From positions 62,001 to 126,000 of the forward strand of contig JANYGB010000051.1 in NCBI GenBank assembly GCA_025359445.1: a stretch of DNA of 64,000 bases. The letters are read 5' to 3'. This DNA is from Sphingomonadaceae bacterium. GTDB taxonomy: Bacteria; Pseudomonadota; Alphaproteobacteria; Sphingomonadales; Sphingomonadaceae. The position numbers were made by a program, and so were the translations under genes. Every line of letters starts with the position of its first letter. Within the stretch, counting starts at the first letter, position 1. The notes beneath the pieces are model-generated. The model searched no databases and was not told the origin of the DNA. It worked only from the letters and a program-made list of their open reading frames with translations. Positions 50,791-59,662 of the stretch are shown here, in pieces.

Positions 50791-51600
50791 TTAGGCCGGT
50801 TTTTTCTGGTCGGGCGCAGGCTGCGCAGGTTCTTTTTGGTTCGCAGCAGCTGGATCGGCCGGGACTTCACTTGGCAAATCAACTCCGCCGTCATAGCCAA
50901 GGCCGCTGGCGAGCTGGCGGACCCGTACGCGCACCGATTGCGGCACGGTCTTGTCCTGACCGATCTGGGCAAACAGCGCTCCGGCAAGGTCGGTCTTGCC
51001 GCCATCAAGATAGGCCATGCCAAGCAATTCGCCCGCACTACCGAAATAGGCATTCCCCGGCACTGCGATCGGCTTCAATTTGGTGATCACCTCGTCGGGC
51101 TTCATCGTATCGTAGCGCAAGGTCACTTCGCGCACCGTGGCCAGCTCGCGGTACAGCTTCGGTGCTTTGGAATCGGCGGCAATCGCGGCAAAGCGCTTGG
51201 CTGCGTCGTCAACCTTGCCCTGTTCGGCAGCAATCACGGCAAGGTTCATCGCGGCCAGCATGCGGCTGGCATCGGGGCCTTCCTTGGTCAGAGCTTCAAA
51301 GTCTGCTGCGGCCGCAGCAAACTGCCCGGCCTGCAGTTTATCGAGCGCGATCATCGCCTTCTCGCTGCGCAGCGCCGCCGCGCTTTTGACCGAGTTATCC
51401 CAATAAAGGTACCCAGCGAGCGCGAGTAACAGGATTGCCAGCAGTGCGCCGACCGGAATGGCAAAGCGCTTGAACGCATCCACCACCTGATCTTCGCGCA
51501 GTGCCTCATCGACCTCGCGCAGGAACCCGTCCTGCTGGGCAGCATCGCGCTCGGCGGCTTTGGTAACGGGGAGATTGTTGGACGGTGGAGGAATGGCCAA
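50791..51600 (-). CDS. membrane-anchored TPR protein, YfgM-like
   Basis: 269 residues from TTG 51600 (GAAGG about 8-12 nt upstream). A cytoplasmic N-terminus (FLREVDEALREDQVVDAFKR), one membrane helix (PVGALLAILLLALAGYLYW), then periplasmic TPR-like helices (FAAAAADFEALTKEGPDASR, AYLDGGKTDLAGALFAQIGQ) and a Pro/Lys/Ala tail. YfgM associates with SecYEG and chaperones. The bamB start lies 13 nt later. Confidence 0.85.
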   Translation of the reverse strand: MAIPPPSNNLPVTKAAERDAAQQDGFLREVDEALREDQVVDAFKRFAIPVGALLAILLLALAGYLYWDNSVKSAAALRSEKAMIALDKLQAGQFAAAAADFEALTKEGPDASRMLAAMNLAVIAAEQGKVDDAAKRFAAIAADSKAPKLYRELATVREVTLRYDTMKPDEVITKLKPIAVPGNAYFGSAGELLGMAYLDGGKTDLAGALFAQIGQDKTVPQSVRVRVRQLASGLGYDGGVDLPSEVPADPAAANQKEPAQPAPDQKKPA

Positions 51601-51716
51601 GTCGGATGCCTTCGCGGGCTATGAGTTCAATTTGGGGGCTGTTTAGCGGAAGGGCCGACCATTTCAACGCGCAACTTTTGTCTATGCCCCGCTGAAGCTG
51701 CGCTGAACGGCATGGA

Positions 51717-52865
51717 TCAAGGGAAATCGGCGCGGCGCAACGCTGCTGCGTAAGTGTTGCGATACGCGCGGATCATCGCTTCCTCGCCGAATTGGGTCAT
51801 CGCCCGAGCGCGATTGGCCGCGCCGATTGTGTTACGCAGCGCGGTGTCAGAGCTGGCCGCGAGCATTGCCGCGGCCAGCGCCGGATCATCGCCGGGCAGA
51901 GTGATCAGCGGGTGGTTGTCCGCCGAAACTATATCCGCCACGTCACCGACCGCGGGGCTGACCACGGCCAGACCAGCCGCCATCGCTTCGACCACCGAGA
52001 TTGGGAACTGTTCGCTGTCAGACGACAACGCGAACAAATCGAACAGCGGCAGGACCTGCGCTGGATCGGCGGCAAAGCCGGGCAGATGAACGCGGGTTTC
52101 CAGCCCCAGCCGCGTTGCTTCGGCAAGGATTGCATCGCGCTCGCTGCCTTCGCCGACGATCACCAGCTCCCACGGCGGCGGCAGCGCCGCGAACGCGCGG
52201 ACCAACCGGGGGAGGTTCTTGATCGCGCGTAGGCCCGCGAGCGAGCCGAGCCACAGCGCGCCGGCCGGTTTGGTCAATCCTGCTATTCCCGCAGGCTCGG
52301 CGGTGGTCGGTTGGTAATCGCCAAGCGGAATGCCGTTGGGGATGCGCTTCAGCTTGCCCGGCGCAGCCCGCCACACCTGCGCCGCGATCCGTTCCAGTAC
52401 TTGCGAGGGCACGATGATTGCGGCGGCAGTGGGCAGAGTCAGCCGCCGGAAGCGGTTGCGGATCGGCTTAAGGCCATGCGCTTCGTCCTGGTTGAACCCA
52501 TCTTCGTGATGGACCAGCGGGGGCAGCCGCAGCAGCCGTCCGAACAGCCGGTGCGCGCCGACCGCATCCATCGATCCCCAGTTGTAGGTCAGCACCAGAT
52601 CGAAGCCCTGCATCGCCCGCGCAATCCGCCACCACCGCCAAGGACTGGGCTTGCCTGCCAGCGAGGGAAAGTCTGTGGGATAAGTCGCCGCAACGCCCGG
52701 ATCGATGGCTTTGGCCGCACCCAGTTGCCCTTCGACGCCTGAAACCACGACGTGCTCGGCCCCGCCGCCGAACGCATTCATCAGCTTGGCCGCGCGCAGT
52801 TCCTTGCCGCCGGGGGAGAAGGTGGAGTGGAGGTGCAGCAGCCGCAAGCGGCGCGGTTGGCTCAT
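51717..52865 (-). CDS. GT4 family glycosyltransferase
   Basis: 382 residues. N-terminal LLHLHSTFSPGGKELRAAKL with GGxE-like loop; RIPNGIPLGDYQPT in the acceptor/donor hinge; C-terminal donor-binding SSDSEQFPISVVEAMAAGLA with the EX7E motif shape of GT-B enzymes. Sugar and acceptor unknown. ATGA overlap with the upstream hydrolase gene. Confidence 0.9.
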   Translation of the reverse strand: MSQPRRLRLLHLHSTFSPGGKELRAAKLMNAFGGGAEHVVVSGVEGQLGAAKAIDPGVAATYPTDFPSLAGKPSPWRWWRIARAMQGFDLVLTYNWGSMDAVGAHRLFGRLLRLPPLVHHEDGFNQDEAHGLKPIRNRFRRLTLPTAAAIIVPSQVLERIAAQVWRAAPGKLKRIPNGIPLGDYQPTTAEPAGIAGLTKPAGALWLGSLAGLRAIKNLPRLVRAFAALPPPWELVIVGEGSERDAILAEATRLGLETRVHLPGFAADPAQVLPLFDLFALSSDSEQFPISVVEAMAAGLAVVSPAVGDVADIVSADNHPLITLPGDDPALAAAMLAASSDTALRNTIGAANRARAMTQFGEEAMIRAYRNTYAAALRRADFP

Positions 52866-53773
52866 TGGATGCGCGCCAGCAGCCGGTCAAGCGCGGCTAC
52901 GGCTTCGGGTTCGTCGAGCATTGGCGCGTGGCCGACTTGGGCCACCGTCACCGCATCGGCTCCGGCAAGCCGCTGTGCCATGGCTGCATGCGCTTGCGCG
53001 GTCAGCACATCGGACAGCTCGCCGCGCAGCAGCGCTACCGGTTTTCCGCTCAGCGCCATGAAGGCGGGCCATAGATCAACCTTTGCGGCGGCATCTGGGG
53101 CGCCAGCAGCCGGAGCGAACGCATCGGCGATCTTCATGTCATAATCGAACACGATCCGCCCGCCCGCGCCCAGCACCATCACCCGCTTGGCCATGCCAAG
53201 CCAGTCGGACGCTTCGTATCGCGGGAACGCCGGAGACTGGCTTTCCTCCACCCCGCGCGCAGCGTGCATCCAGGTCGGGAAGCTGCGGCCTTGGCCGACG
53301 TAGTCACGAATGCGCGCCAGTCCCGCCGGGTTAAGCTCGGGACCGACATCGTTGAGCAACGCGCCGGCAATCCGGTCAGGCCCGCTCGCCGCCAGGAACA
53401 TGGTCAGCAGGCCGCCCAGCGATGTGCCGATCGCCACGAACCGGTCGATCCGTTCCTGCGCCAGCAATCGCTCAAGATCGTCGGCGTATTGCAACTGATT
53501 GTATGTCGCGGAGTCCTTGGCATAGGCGCTGTCGCCGCGACCGCGCAAGTCGGGGCAGATCACCCGCCACTTGCCTGCGAGCCGCTCGGCCAGCTGGGCA
53601 AAATCGCGGGCGTTGCGGGTCAAGCCGGGGAGGCAGAGCAGCGGCGGTCGTTCGGCAGATCCAGCATAGTCGCGGAAATGGAGTTTCAGACCGTCATGGC
53701 TGGTCCAGAAACGGTCGCTCCACGATTGGCCCAGCGGGGCGGCGGCTGCCAGAGAAGCGGACGGAGCGGTCAT
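52862..53773 (-). CDS. alpha/beta hydrolase
   Basis: 303 residues, no signal peptide. PPLLCLPGLTRNARDFAQLA carries the oxyanion region, FVAIGTSLGGLLTMFLAASG the nucleophile elbow (GxSxG with serine), and VAQVGHAPMLDEPEAVAALD the late catalytic histidine. Typical of lipase/esterase/haloperoxidase-like hydrolases. Coupled to the glycosyltransferase gene; divergent from astD by 150 nt. Confidence 0.88.
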   Translation of the reverse strand: MTAPSASLAAAAPLGQSWSDRFWTSHDGLKLHFRDYAGSAERPPLLCLPGLTRNARDFAQLAERLAGKWRVICPDLRGRGDSAYAKDSATYNQLQYADDLERLLAQERIDRFVAIGTSLGGLLTMFLAASGPDRIAGALLNDVGPELNPAGLARIRDYVGQGRSFPTWMHAARGVEESQSPAFPRYEASDWLGMAKRVMVLGAGGRIVFDYDMKIADAFAPAAGAPDAAAKVDLWPAFMALSGKPVALLRGELSDVLTAQAHAAMAQRLAGADAVTVAQVGHAPMLDEPEAVAALDRLLARIQ

Positions 53774-53923
53774 GGGCCATGTCTATTGCCCGATGCCGCG
53801 CTACGTGCAAGCCGAACCACGCCGTCCGTAAGTTGCCTTAGGCTAACCTTTGCATTTGGGCGCTTTGCCGCTAAGGCGCGTCAACCCCCCCCAGAGGGAA
53901 CTCGGCCAGGAGCGGATCGGACC

Positions 53924-55339
53924 TTGAGCACACCGCAGATTGTTTCCTACGAACCGGCTACGGGTACCGAAATCTGGCGCGGAAAACACGGCAACGTAGA
54001 CGATATCGTCGAGCGCGCGCGGCGCGCCTGGCCCGCATGGGCGGCGCAGCCGCTGGCCAACCGGATGGAGCTGATGCGACGCTTCGCCAACGAAGTGCGC
54101 AAGGAAAGCGACAAGCTCGCCACGCTGATCGCGCGTGAAACGGGCAAGCCGATGTGGGAAGCGCGGACCGAGGTTGAAAGCGTTATCAACAAGGTCGAGA
54201 TTTCTATCCGCGCTTTTGCGGACCGGACCCCGCAGCGCAAGCTCGACAATGCGCTGCAAGGCACTGCCTCGCTGCGCCATAAGCCGCACGGGGTGATGGC
54301 CGTGCTGGGGCCGTACAATTTCCCCGCGCACTTGCCCAACGGCCATATCGTCCCGGCGCTGATTGCGGGCAATGCGGTCGTGTTCAAACCTTCGGAGAAG
54401 ACCCCGGCGGTGGGCGAATTGCTGCTGCAATGCTTCCACCGCGCCGGGGTTTCGGCCGCAGTGGTCCAGTTGCTGATCGGCGGGCCCGAGGAAGGCCAGG
54501 CGCTGGTCGGACACGAAGGCATCGACGGAGTGCTGTTCACCGGATCGGCGCACACCGGGATTGCGATCAACCGGCGGCTCGCCGCACGGCCTGACAAGAT
54601 CCTGGCGCTGGAGATGGGTGGCAACAATCCGCTGGTGGTGTGGGACACGCCCAAGATCACCGACGCCGCCGCGTTGGTGATCCAGTCGGCGTTTACGAGC
54701 GCTGGACAACGCTGCACTGCCGCGCGGCGCCTGATCGTCAAAGCATCGATGTACGATGCGCTGATTGCCGAAGTGAAAAGCATGGCCGACCGGGTGATCG
54801 TCGGTGCGCCGTTCGACGATCCCGCACCGTTCATGGGCCCGGTGATCGATAATCTGGCGGCCGATGGCCTGACCGAGAGTTTTCTCTACCTGCTCAGTCA
54901 CGGCGGCAAGGCGATCAAGCACATGATCCGCCCGCGCGACGACCTGCCGTTCCTCTCGCCCTCGATCATCGACGTCACCGCGGTCAAGGATCGCCCTGAT
55001 GTCGAGCTGTTCGGGCCGCTGTTGCAGGTGGTCAAAGTTACCGATTTTGACGAAGCGATTGCCGAGGCCAACAATACGCGCTTTGGCCTCGCCGCGTCGC
55101 TGGTCGGCGGCACTCCGCAGGAATACAACCGCTTCTGGGCGAATGTCCGGGCCGGCGTAATCAACTGGAACCGTCCGACTAACGGGGCGAGCTCGGGCGC
55201 ACCGTTTGGCGGTGTCGGACTCTCGGGCAATCACCGCCCGAGCGCCTATTACGCGGCCGATTATTGCGCCTATCCGGTTGCCTCGAACGAGATGGAACAG
55301 CCGCGCGCAATGCTCGGGGTCGGCCTGCGCGACGCTTAA
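53924..55339 (+). CDS. astD: N-succinylglutamate 5-semialdehyde dehydrogenase
   Basis: 471 residues from TTG 53924 (AGGAG at 53908-53912). Aldehyde dehydrogenase superfamily: GVMAVLGPYNFPAHLPNGHI, FKPSEKTPAVGE, GVLFTGSAHTGIAINRRLA, LALEMGGNNPLVVWDTP (catalytic glutamate), SAFTSAGQRCTAARRLIV (nucleophilic cysteine), NWNRPTNGASSGAPFGGVGL. The last motif and length point to AstD of arginine catabolism. astA, astB and astE are not next to it. Substrate assignment by motif only. Confidence 0.88.
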   Translation: MSTPQIVSYEPATGTEIWRGKHGNVDDIVERARRAWPAWAAQPLANRMELMRRFANEVRKESDKLATLIARETGKPMWEARTEVESVINKVEISIRAFADRTPQRKLDNALQGTASLRHKPHGVMAVLGPYNFPAHLPNGHIVPALIAGNAVVFKPSEKTPAVGELLLQCFHRAGVSAAVVQLLIGGPEEGQALVGHEGIDGVLFTGSAHTGIAINRRLAARPDKILALEMGGNNPLVVWDTPKITDAAALVIQSAFTSAGQRCTAARRLIVKASMYDALIAEVKSMADRVIVGAPFDDPAPFMGPVIDNLAADGLTESFLYLLSHGGKAIKHMIRPRDDLPFLSPSIIDVTAVKDRPDVELFGPLLQVVKVTDFDEAIAEANNTRFGLAASLVGGTPQEYNRFWANVRAGVINWNRPTNGASSGAPFGGVGLSGNHRPSAYYAADYCAYPVASNEMEQPRAMLGVGLRDA

Positions 55340-55635
55340 AGCGCGGTACCAACGTCCGCTTTGTAAACGGAAATCGCCCGTTCGCTCAGCCCCAGCGCGA
55401 TGCGTTCCTGCACCCACTGCGCCATGTGCGGCGTGGCGAGGTGCGCAGTCAGCTGCGCGCGGCTGTCCCACAGTTCGCTGACCCGGATCAGGCCGGGATC
55501 GAGCAGGTCTTCGGCATAGTTGTACTGAACGCAGCCGGCCTCCGCACGCGTCGCCAGCATGACGCGGGCCATCGCGCCGCGCGCCTCGTCCATCCGCTTG
55601 ACCGGCAAGCGAAACTGCCCGACCACAATGATCAT
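55336..55635 (-). CDS. ABM-domain (antibiotic biosynthesis monooxygenase) protein
   Basis: 99 residues: MIIVVGQFRLPVKRMDEARG, ATRAEAGCVQYNYAEDLLDP, IRVSELWDSRAQLTAHLATP, HMAQWVQERIALGL. Dimeric ferredoxin-like fold. Function may be monooxygenase or quinol-related; unproven. ATG 55635 overlaps the gshA stop (TGATG). 3' end overlaps astD. Confidence 0.85.
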   Translation of the reverse strand: MIIVVGQFRLPVKRMDEARGAMARVMLATRAEAGCVQYNYAEDLLDPGLIRVSELWDSRAQLTAHLATPHMAQWVQERIALGLSERAISVYKADVGTAL

Positions 55636-57020
55636 CAGAAGCTCTGCTGGTAAACCCGCGACATATCGCCGGCCCATTCACCATTGAACTTGTCGAGCAG
55701 GCGCTGCGCCGGAACTTTGCCGCTCGCCACGATCTCGTCGAGCGGAGCGAGGAAGCCGCTTTCGTTGTCGCCTGCCGAATTGAGCCGCGCGCGGGCGTTT
55801 AGCCCGCTGCGCGAGATCGCCAGAACTTGCCCGGCAATGTCGCGCAAGGTGCCGCCGCCCGGAATCGGCGCGTCGAGGCCCAGCTTGGGCACCGCGCTGC
55901 GAAGCGCCTCGCGCCCGGCCATGTCCCAGTCCTTGACCAGATCCCACGCCGCATCGAGCGCGCCTTGATCGTACAGCAGCCCGACCCAGAACGCTGGCAG
56001 CGCGCAGATCGTGTTCCATGGACCGCCGTCCGCGCCGCGCATTTCAAGGAAGCTCTTGAGCCGCACTTCGGGGAAGGCGGTCGACAGATGATCGACCCAG
56101 TCGCTCGCCAGTGGCAGTTCGCCCGGCAAGACCGACAGCTTGCCCTTCAAGAAATCGCGGAAACTCAATCCGGCCGCATCGATATATTTGCCGTCGCGGT
56201 AGACAAAATACATCGGCACATCGAGCATGTATTCGGCGTAACGATCATAGCCGAACCCGTCCTCGAACACGAACGGCAGCATGCCCGTGCGGTGCGGATC
56301 GGTGTCCGACCAGATATGGCTGCGATAAGACAGGAAGCCGTTGGGCTTGCCCTCAGTAAACGGCGAATTGGCGAACAGCGCGGTGGCGAGCGGCTGCAAG
56401 GCGAGCGAAGTGCGGAACTTCTGCACCATGTCAGCCTCGCTTGAATAGTCGAGGTTGACCTGGATCGTGCAGGTCCGCAGCATCATGTCGAGCCCCATGC
56501 TGCCGACCCGCGGCATATGGCTCAGCATGATCTTGTAGCGGCCCTTGGGCATGATCGGCAGCTCGTCGCGGCGCTTGTCGGGCCACATGCCGAGGCCCAG
56601 AAAGCCCGTGCCGGTCTTCGCGCCGATCGCCTTGACTTGATCGAGATGCCGCCCGGTTTCGGCGCAGGTCTGATGCAGGTTCTCGAGCGGCGCGCCTGAC
56701 AGTTCGAGCTGCCCGGCCGGCTCAAGACTGACCGCACCGTCGCTGCCCGATAGCGCGATCACGTTCTTTGTCCCATCTGGGCCGGCTTCAAGCACAGGCT
56801 CCCAACCGTAGTCGGTCAGCGCCATCAACAGGTCGCGGATGCCGCCTGGTTCGTCATATGACGGCGCGTGATGATCGGCGATGTTATAGACCAGCTTCTC
56901 GTGCTCGGTCCCGATCCGCCAATCTGGGCGCGGCTTTTCGCCCTTGATCATCGGTGCCAGCAGCTGCTCGCGGCTTTCGATCACAGGATCGTTGCGATCT
57001 GAAACTTGTCTCGTGCTCAT
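55635..57020 (-). CDS. gshA: glutamate-cysteine ligase
   Basis: 461 residues; makes gamma-glutamylcysteine for glutathione. WRIGTEHEKLVYNIADHHAP, SLEPAGQLELSGAPLENLHQ, HMPRVGSMGLDMMLRTCTIQ, VNLDYSSEADM and FLEMRGADGGPWNTICALPA identify the plant/alphaproteobacterial GCS2 class. gshB is not in the window. Confidence 0.94.
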   Translation of the reverse strand: MSTRQVSDRNDPVIESREQLLAPMIKGEKPRPDWRIGTEHEKLVYNIADHHAPSYDEPGGIRDLLMALTDYGWEPVLEAGPDGTKNVIALSGSDGAVSLEPAGQLELSGAPLENLHQTCAETGRHLDQVKAIGAKTGTGFLGLGMWPDKRRDELPIMPKGRYKIMLSHMPRVGSMGLDMMLRTCTIQVNLDYSSEADMVQKFRTSLALQPLATALFANSPFTEGKPNGFLSYRSHIWSDTDPHRTGMLPFVFEDGFGYDRYAEYMLDVPMYFVYRDGKYIDAAGLSFRDFLKGKLSVLPGELPLASDWVDHLSTAFPEVRLKSFLEMRGADGGPWNTICALPAFWVGLLYDQGALDAAWDLVKDWDMAGREALRSAVPKLGLDAPIPGGGTLRDIAGQVLAISRSGLNARARLNSAGDNESGFLAPLDEIVASGKVPAQRLLDKFNGEWAGDMSRVYQQSF

Positions 57021-57063
57021 GGCGCGGAGTTAGTGGGAAGATTGCCGGTGCGCTAGCCTTAAA

Positions 57064-57202
57064 TCCTCCCCGGAACGGGGAGGGGGACCAGCGCAGCTGG
57101 TGGAGGGGCACAGGCCGGTGGTCCTGACCTCTCGTTGTTGCGATCACGGCACGTTACCCTCCACCATCCTGCGGATGGTCCCCCTCCCCGTGCCGGGGAG
57201 GA
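57064..57202. repeat. palindromic repeat, CTCCCCGG type
   Basis: TCCTCCCCGGAACGGGGAGG at 57064-57083 mirrors CCTCCCCGTGCCGGGGAGGA at 57183-57202; inward GGTGGAGGG mirrors CCCTCCACC. The 139-bp element abuts the rsmE stop (57203) and is 44 nt from the gshA start. A fifth family in this window, typical of alphaproteobacterial extragenic palindromes. Confidence 0.8.
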
Positions 57203-57946
57203 TCACCAATCGCCGCGCGTGCCCATCCACAACGCAGTTCCTGCAATAGCCGCAGTTTCCCCGCGCAGTACGCGCGGTCCAAGCGTGATCGCGCGGGTCT
57301 GCGGCAAGCTGCGGATCGTCGCGCGCTCGCTGTCATCGAACCCGCCTTCAGGGCCGGTGAGCAATGCTGCCGGCCCGGCATGCTTGCCAAATTCCAGCGC
57401 AGCATTCTCCCCGCCGCTCTCATCGGCAAAGAACAGCGCGCGGCTGTCGGACCAACCCTTGAGCAACGCCTCCAGCTTCACCGGCGCGAGCAACTCCGGC
57501 AAGGCAGTCCGCGCACATTGCTCCGCCGCCTCGATCAAAATGCTACGCGCCCGCTCAAGGTTGAGCTTGTCCGCCACGCAGCGCCGCGTCAGCACCGGCT
57601 GAATCCGCCGCACCCCCAGTTCGCAAGCCTTCTCCAGCACCAGATCGAACCGATCCTTCTTGAGCAGCGCCGCGCACAGCGTGAAATCGGGCACCTCCTC
57701 GCGCGGGCGGAGCAAGGTTTCGGCAGTCAGCGCAACCGAGCGCTTGTCGGCCGAAACCACCCGCGCCGCCCATTCACCGGTCACATCGTCGCACAGCACC
57801 ACCGCATCGCCTTCGGTCACCCGCATCACGCGCGACAGGTAATGCGCCTCCGGTCCCTCGATGGTCAGTTGTTCGCCCACTGACAACTCCTGCGCAACGA
57901 ACAGGCGCGGTGCGCTCTTGGGCGGCCAGGCGGGGGTGGCGGGCAT
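57203..57946 (-). CDS. rsmE: 16S rRNA (uracil1498-N3)-methyltransferase
   Basis: 247-residue SPOUT methyltransferase. EGPEAHYLSRVMRVTEGDAV is the PUA-like start; FDLVLEKACELGVRRIQPVL, LLTGPEGGFDDSERATIRSL (knot motif) and ITLGPRVLRGETAAIAGTAL are diagnostic. Probably transcribed into gshA across the repeat. Confidence 0.94.
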   Translation of the reverse strand: MPATPAWPPKSAPRLFVAQELSVGEQLTIEGPEAHYLSRVMRVTEGDAVVLCDDVTGEWAARVVSADKRSVALTAETLLRPREEVPDFTLCAALLKKDRFDLVLEKACELGVRRIQPVLTRRCVADKLNLERARSILIEAAEQCARTALPELLAPVKLEALLKGWSDSRALFFADESGGENAALEFGKHAGPAALLTGPEGGFDDSERATIRSLPQTRAITLGPRVLRGETAAIAGTALWMGTRGDW

Positions 57947-58057
57947 GGTGCAGCGATAGCCGAGCTTCAGCGCCGCGTCATTACGGGTTTGCTTGGATCG
58001 CCGGGGCTGATCGCCAAGTGTCGGAATGGGGCGGGAAACGGACGCCGAACGGGCGAT

Positions 58058-58519
58058 CTATCTAACGAAAGAGAGCACTTCGCCGCCATCCCACTGGCTC
58101 TTGACCGGGCCCTTTGCCGTGAACTCTACGGTTACCCATTTAGCATCAGGGGAATCGGTCAAGAATGCTAAGTGCCCATCTCGTATGGCGACCCGCGCGA
58201 AATCCGATCTGTATTGTCCAACATAGCGGCCATACTTCATGAAAATAATCCGATGACCACCATGAACTGCGCATTCGGGACATGGTGGCTTTAGTCGGTA
58301 TCGGTAAGAATATATTTCGAACGTGCGGCCGAACTCTCTTACGTGTCCAACGTGCCAGACTGAAAGCTCATCGTGTTGGCAGTCAACTGAACCGGAAAAA
58401 TCGCCTGCCACCAAGGCAGGCCCAAGGCCATTGAGGCACCGGGCCGTGCTCGCAGCATTCGAAGCACCGACGAAACCCAGAGATAGCAACAACGGCAAGA
58501 GGACTGTCAGCAAACGCAT
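58058..58519 (-). CDS. exported protein of unknown function
   Basis: 153 residues with a signal peptide (MRLLTVLLPLLLSLGFVGAS) and several cysteines (TARCLNGLG, SVDCQHDE, PPCPECAVHG) suggesting disulfides. Core YSYRYRLKPPCPECAVHGGH and FMKYGRYVGQYRSDFARVAI. Base composition is more AT-rich than neighbours. No family recognised. Confidence 0.65.
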   Translation of the reverse strand: MRLLTVLLPLLLSLGFVGASNAASTARCLNGLGPALVAGDFSGSVDCQHDELSVWHVGHVREFGRTFEIYSYRYRLKPPCPECAVHGGHRIIFMKYGRYVGQYRSDFARVAIRDGHLAFLTDSPDAKWVTVEFTAKGPVKSQWDGGEVLSFVR

Positions 58520-58616
58520 GCCCTCAGTCTACTCCAACTATCAAAGTCCGCAATCGGGTCGTTAGCTGCCATCGGCCTGTCTGTCCTACACATCGCGAAT
58601 GTGGCAAGGTCCTGCA

Positions 58617-58748
58617 ATGTCCTTTGAGAACTCACTTGGCGAGCGCCGACCTGCGATTTTCGCTAATCCCGCCGCTGATTTTTTGTCGCCTGAACTGTGG
58701 TCCAAGTGGTCCAAGGCTCTTGGCGAAGCAGGTGAGACTGCCCCGTGA
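58617..58748 (+). CDS. 43-residue ORF coupled to ubiA
   Basis: Reads MSFENSLGERRPAIFANPAA DFLSPELWSKWSKALGEAGE and TAP. Its TGA (58746-58748) overlaps the ubiA GTG (58745-58747) as GTGA, the pattern used by many true gene pairs here. AAGGT lies upstream of the ATG. Hydrophilic, with a Trp/Lys-rich SPELWSKWSKAL helix. No family recognised; the overlap is the main support. Confidence 0.5.
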   Translation: MSFENSLGERRPAIFANPAADFLSPELWSKWSKALGEAGETAP

Positions 58749-59662
58749 CCGCCCAAATCGTCCCCGATTCGCAGCACAAAGGCCTCGTCGCCGTGCTCCC
58801 GCCGCGCTTGCGCGATTACGCCCAGCTCGCGCGGTTCGACCGGCCGATCGGCTGGTGGCTGCTGTTCTGGCCGTGCGCCTGGGGTGTGTTGCTCGCAGGG
58901 GGCATGCCGACGCTGCGCAGCGGGCAGTGGGGCTTGCTCGGCTGGCTGCTGCTCGGCTCCATCGCGATGCGCGGGGCGGGGTGTGTTTATAACGATATTG
59001 TCGATGCCGATATCGACTGCAAGGTGGCGCGGACCGCGCTGCGCCCGGTCGCCAGCGGGCGGGTTAGCCCGCGTGCGGCGTGGGTATGGCTAGCGCTGCT
59101 GTGCCTGATCGGGCTGGTGGTGCTGTGGCAGTTGCGGTGGGAGGCGCAGCTCGTCGCGCTGGGCAGTCTGGCGCTGGTCGCCGCCTATCCGTTCATGAAG
59201 CGGATCACCGGGTTTCCGCAAGGTTGGCTCGGTCTGGTCTTTACTTGGGGCGCGCCGGTCGGCTGGGTGGCTCTGCGCAGCGACCGGCTCGAGGTGCTTG
59301 CCGCGCTGTACGCCGGATCGGTGCTGTGGTGCATCGGCTATGACACGATCTACGCGCTGCAAGACCGCGAGGACGATGCGATGATCGGGATCGGTTCGTC
59401 CGCGCTGACCTTGGGGAGCCATGTCAAGGCGGGCGTAGCCGCGTTCTACGGCGGGGCAGTGGTTTTGTGGGCGCTGGCCTTCTGGCTGCTCCGTGCGGAC
59501 TGGGTGGCGCTGCTTGCGTTACTCCCGGCTGCGCTGTGGCTTGGTTGGCAGGTCGTCACGCTCAAGGTGGATGATGGCGATAACGCTCTCGCCCGGTTCC
59601 GCGCCAATCGCTTCCTCGGTCTGCTGATCGCGCTGGCGTGCTGGGTGGTGGGGAACGCCTGA
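58745..59662 (+). CDS. ubiA: 4-hydroxybenzoate polyprenyltransferase
   Basis: 305 residues, GTG start. Integral membrane prenyltransferase of ubiquinone synthesis. First Asp-rich motif YNDIVDADIDCKVARTALRP and second DTIYALQDREDDAMIGIGSS; LARFDRPIGWWLLFWPCAWG start. Its TGA overlaps the next ATG (TGATG). Confidence 0.95.
   Translation: MTAQIVPDSQHKGLVAVLPPRLRDYAQLARFDRPIGWWLLFWPCAWGVLLAGGMPTLRSGQWGLLGWLLLGSIAMRGAGCVYNDIVDADIDCKVARTALRPVASGRVSPRAAWVWLALLCLIGLVVLWQLRWEAQLVALGSLALVAAYPFMKRITGFPQGWLGLVFTWGAPVGWVALRSDRLEVLAALYAGSVLWCIGYDTIYALQDREDDAMIGIGSSALTLGSHVKAGVAAFYGGAVVLWALAFWLLRADWVALLALLPAALWLGWQVVTLKVDDGDNALARFRANRFLGLLIALACWVVGNA

Noticed and set aside
53843..55684. 613-codon minus-strand ORF opposite astD
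   Set aside because: Shadow of astD, with no family-like motifs.
58586..58777. 63-codon minus-strand ORF before ubiA
   Set aside because: The plus-strand 43-codon ORF is coupled to ubiA by GTGA; the minus ORF has no such support.
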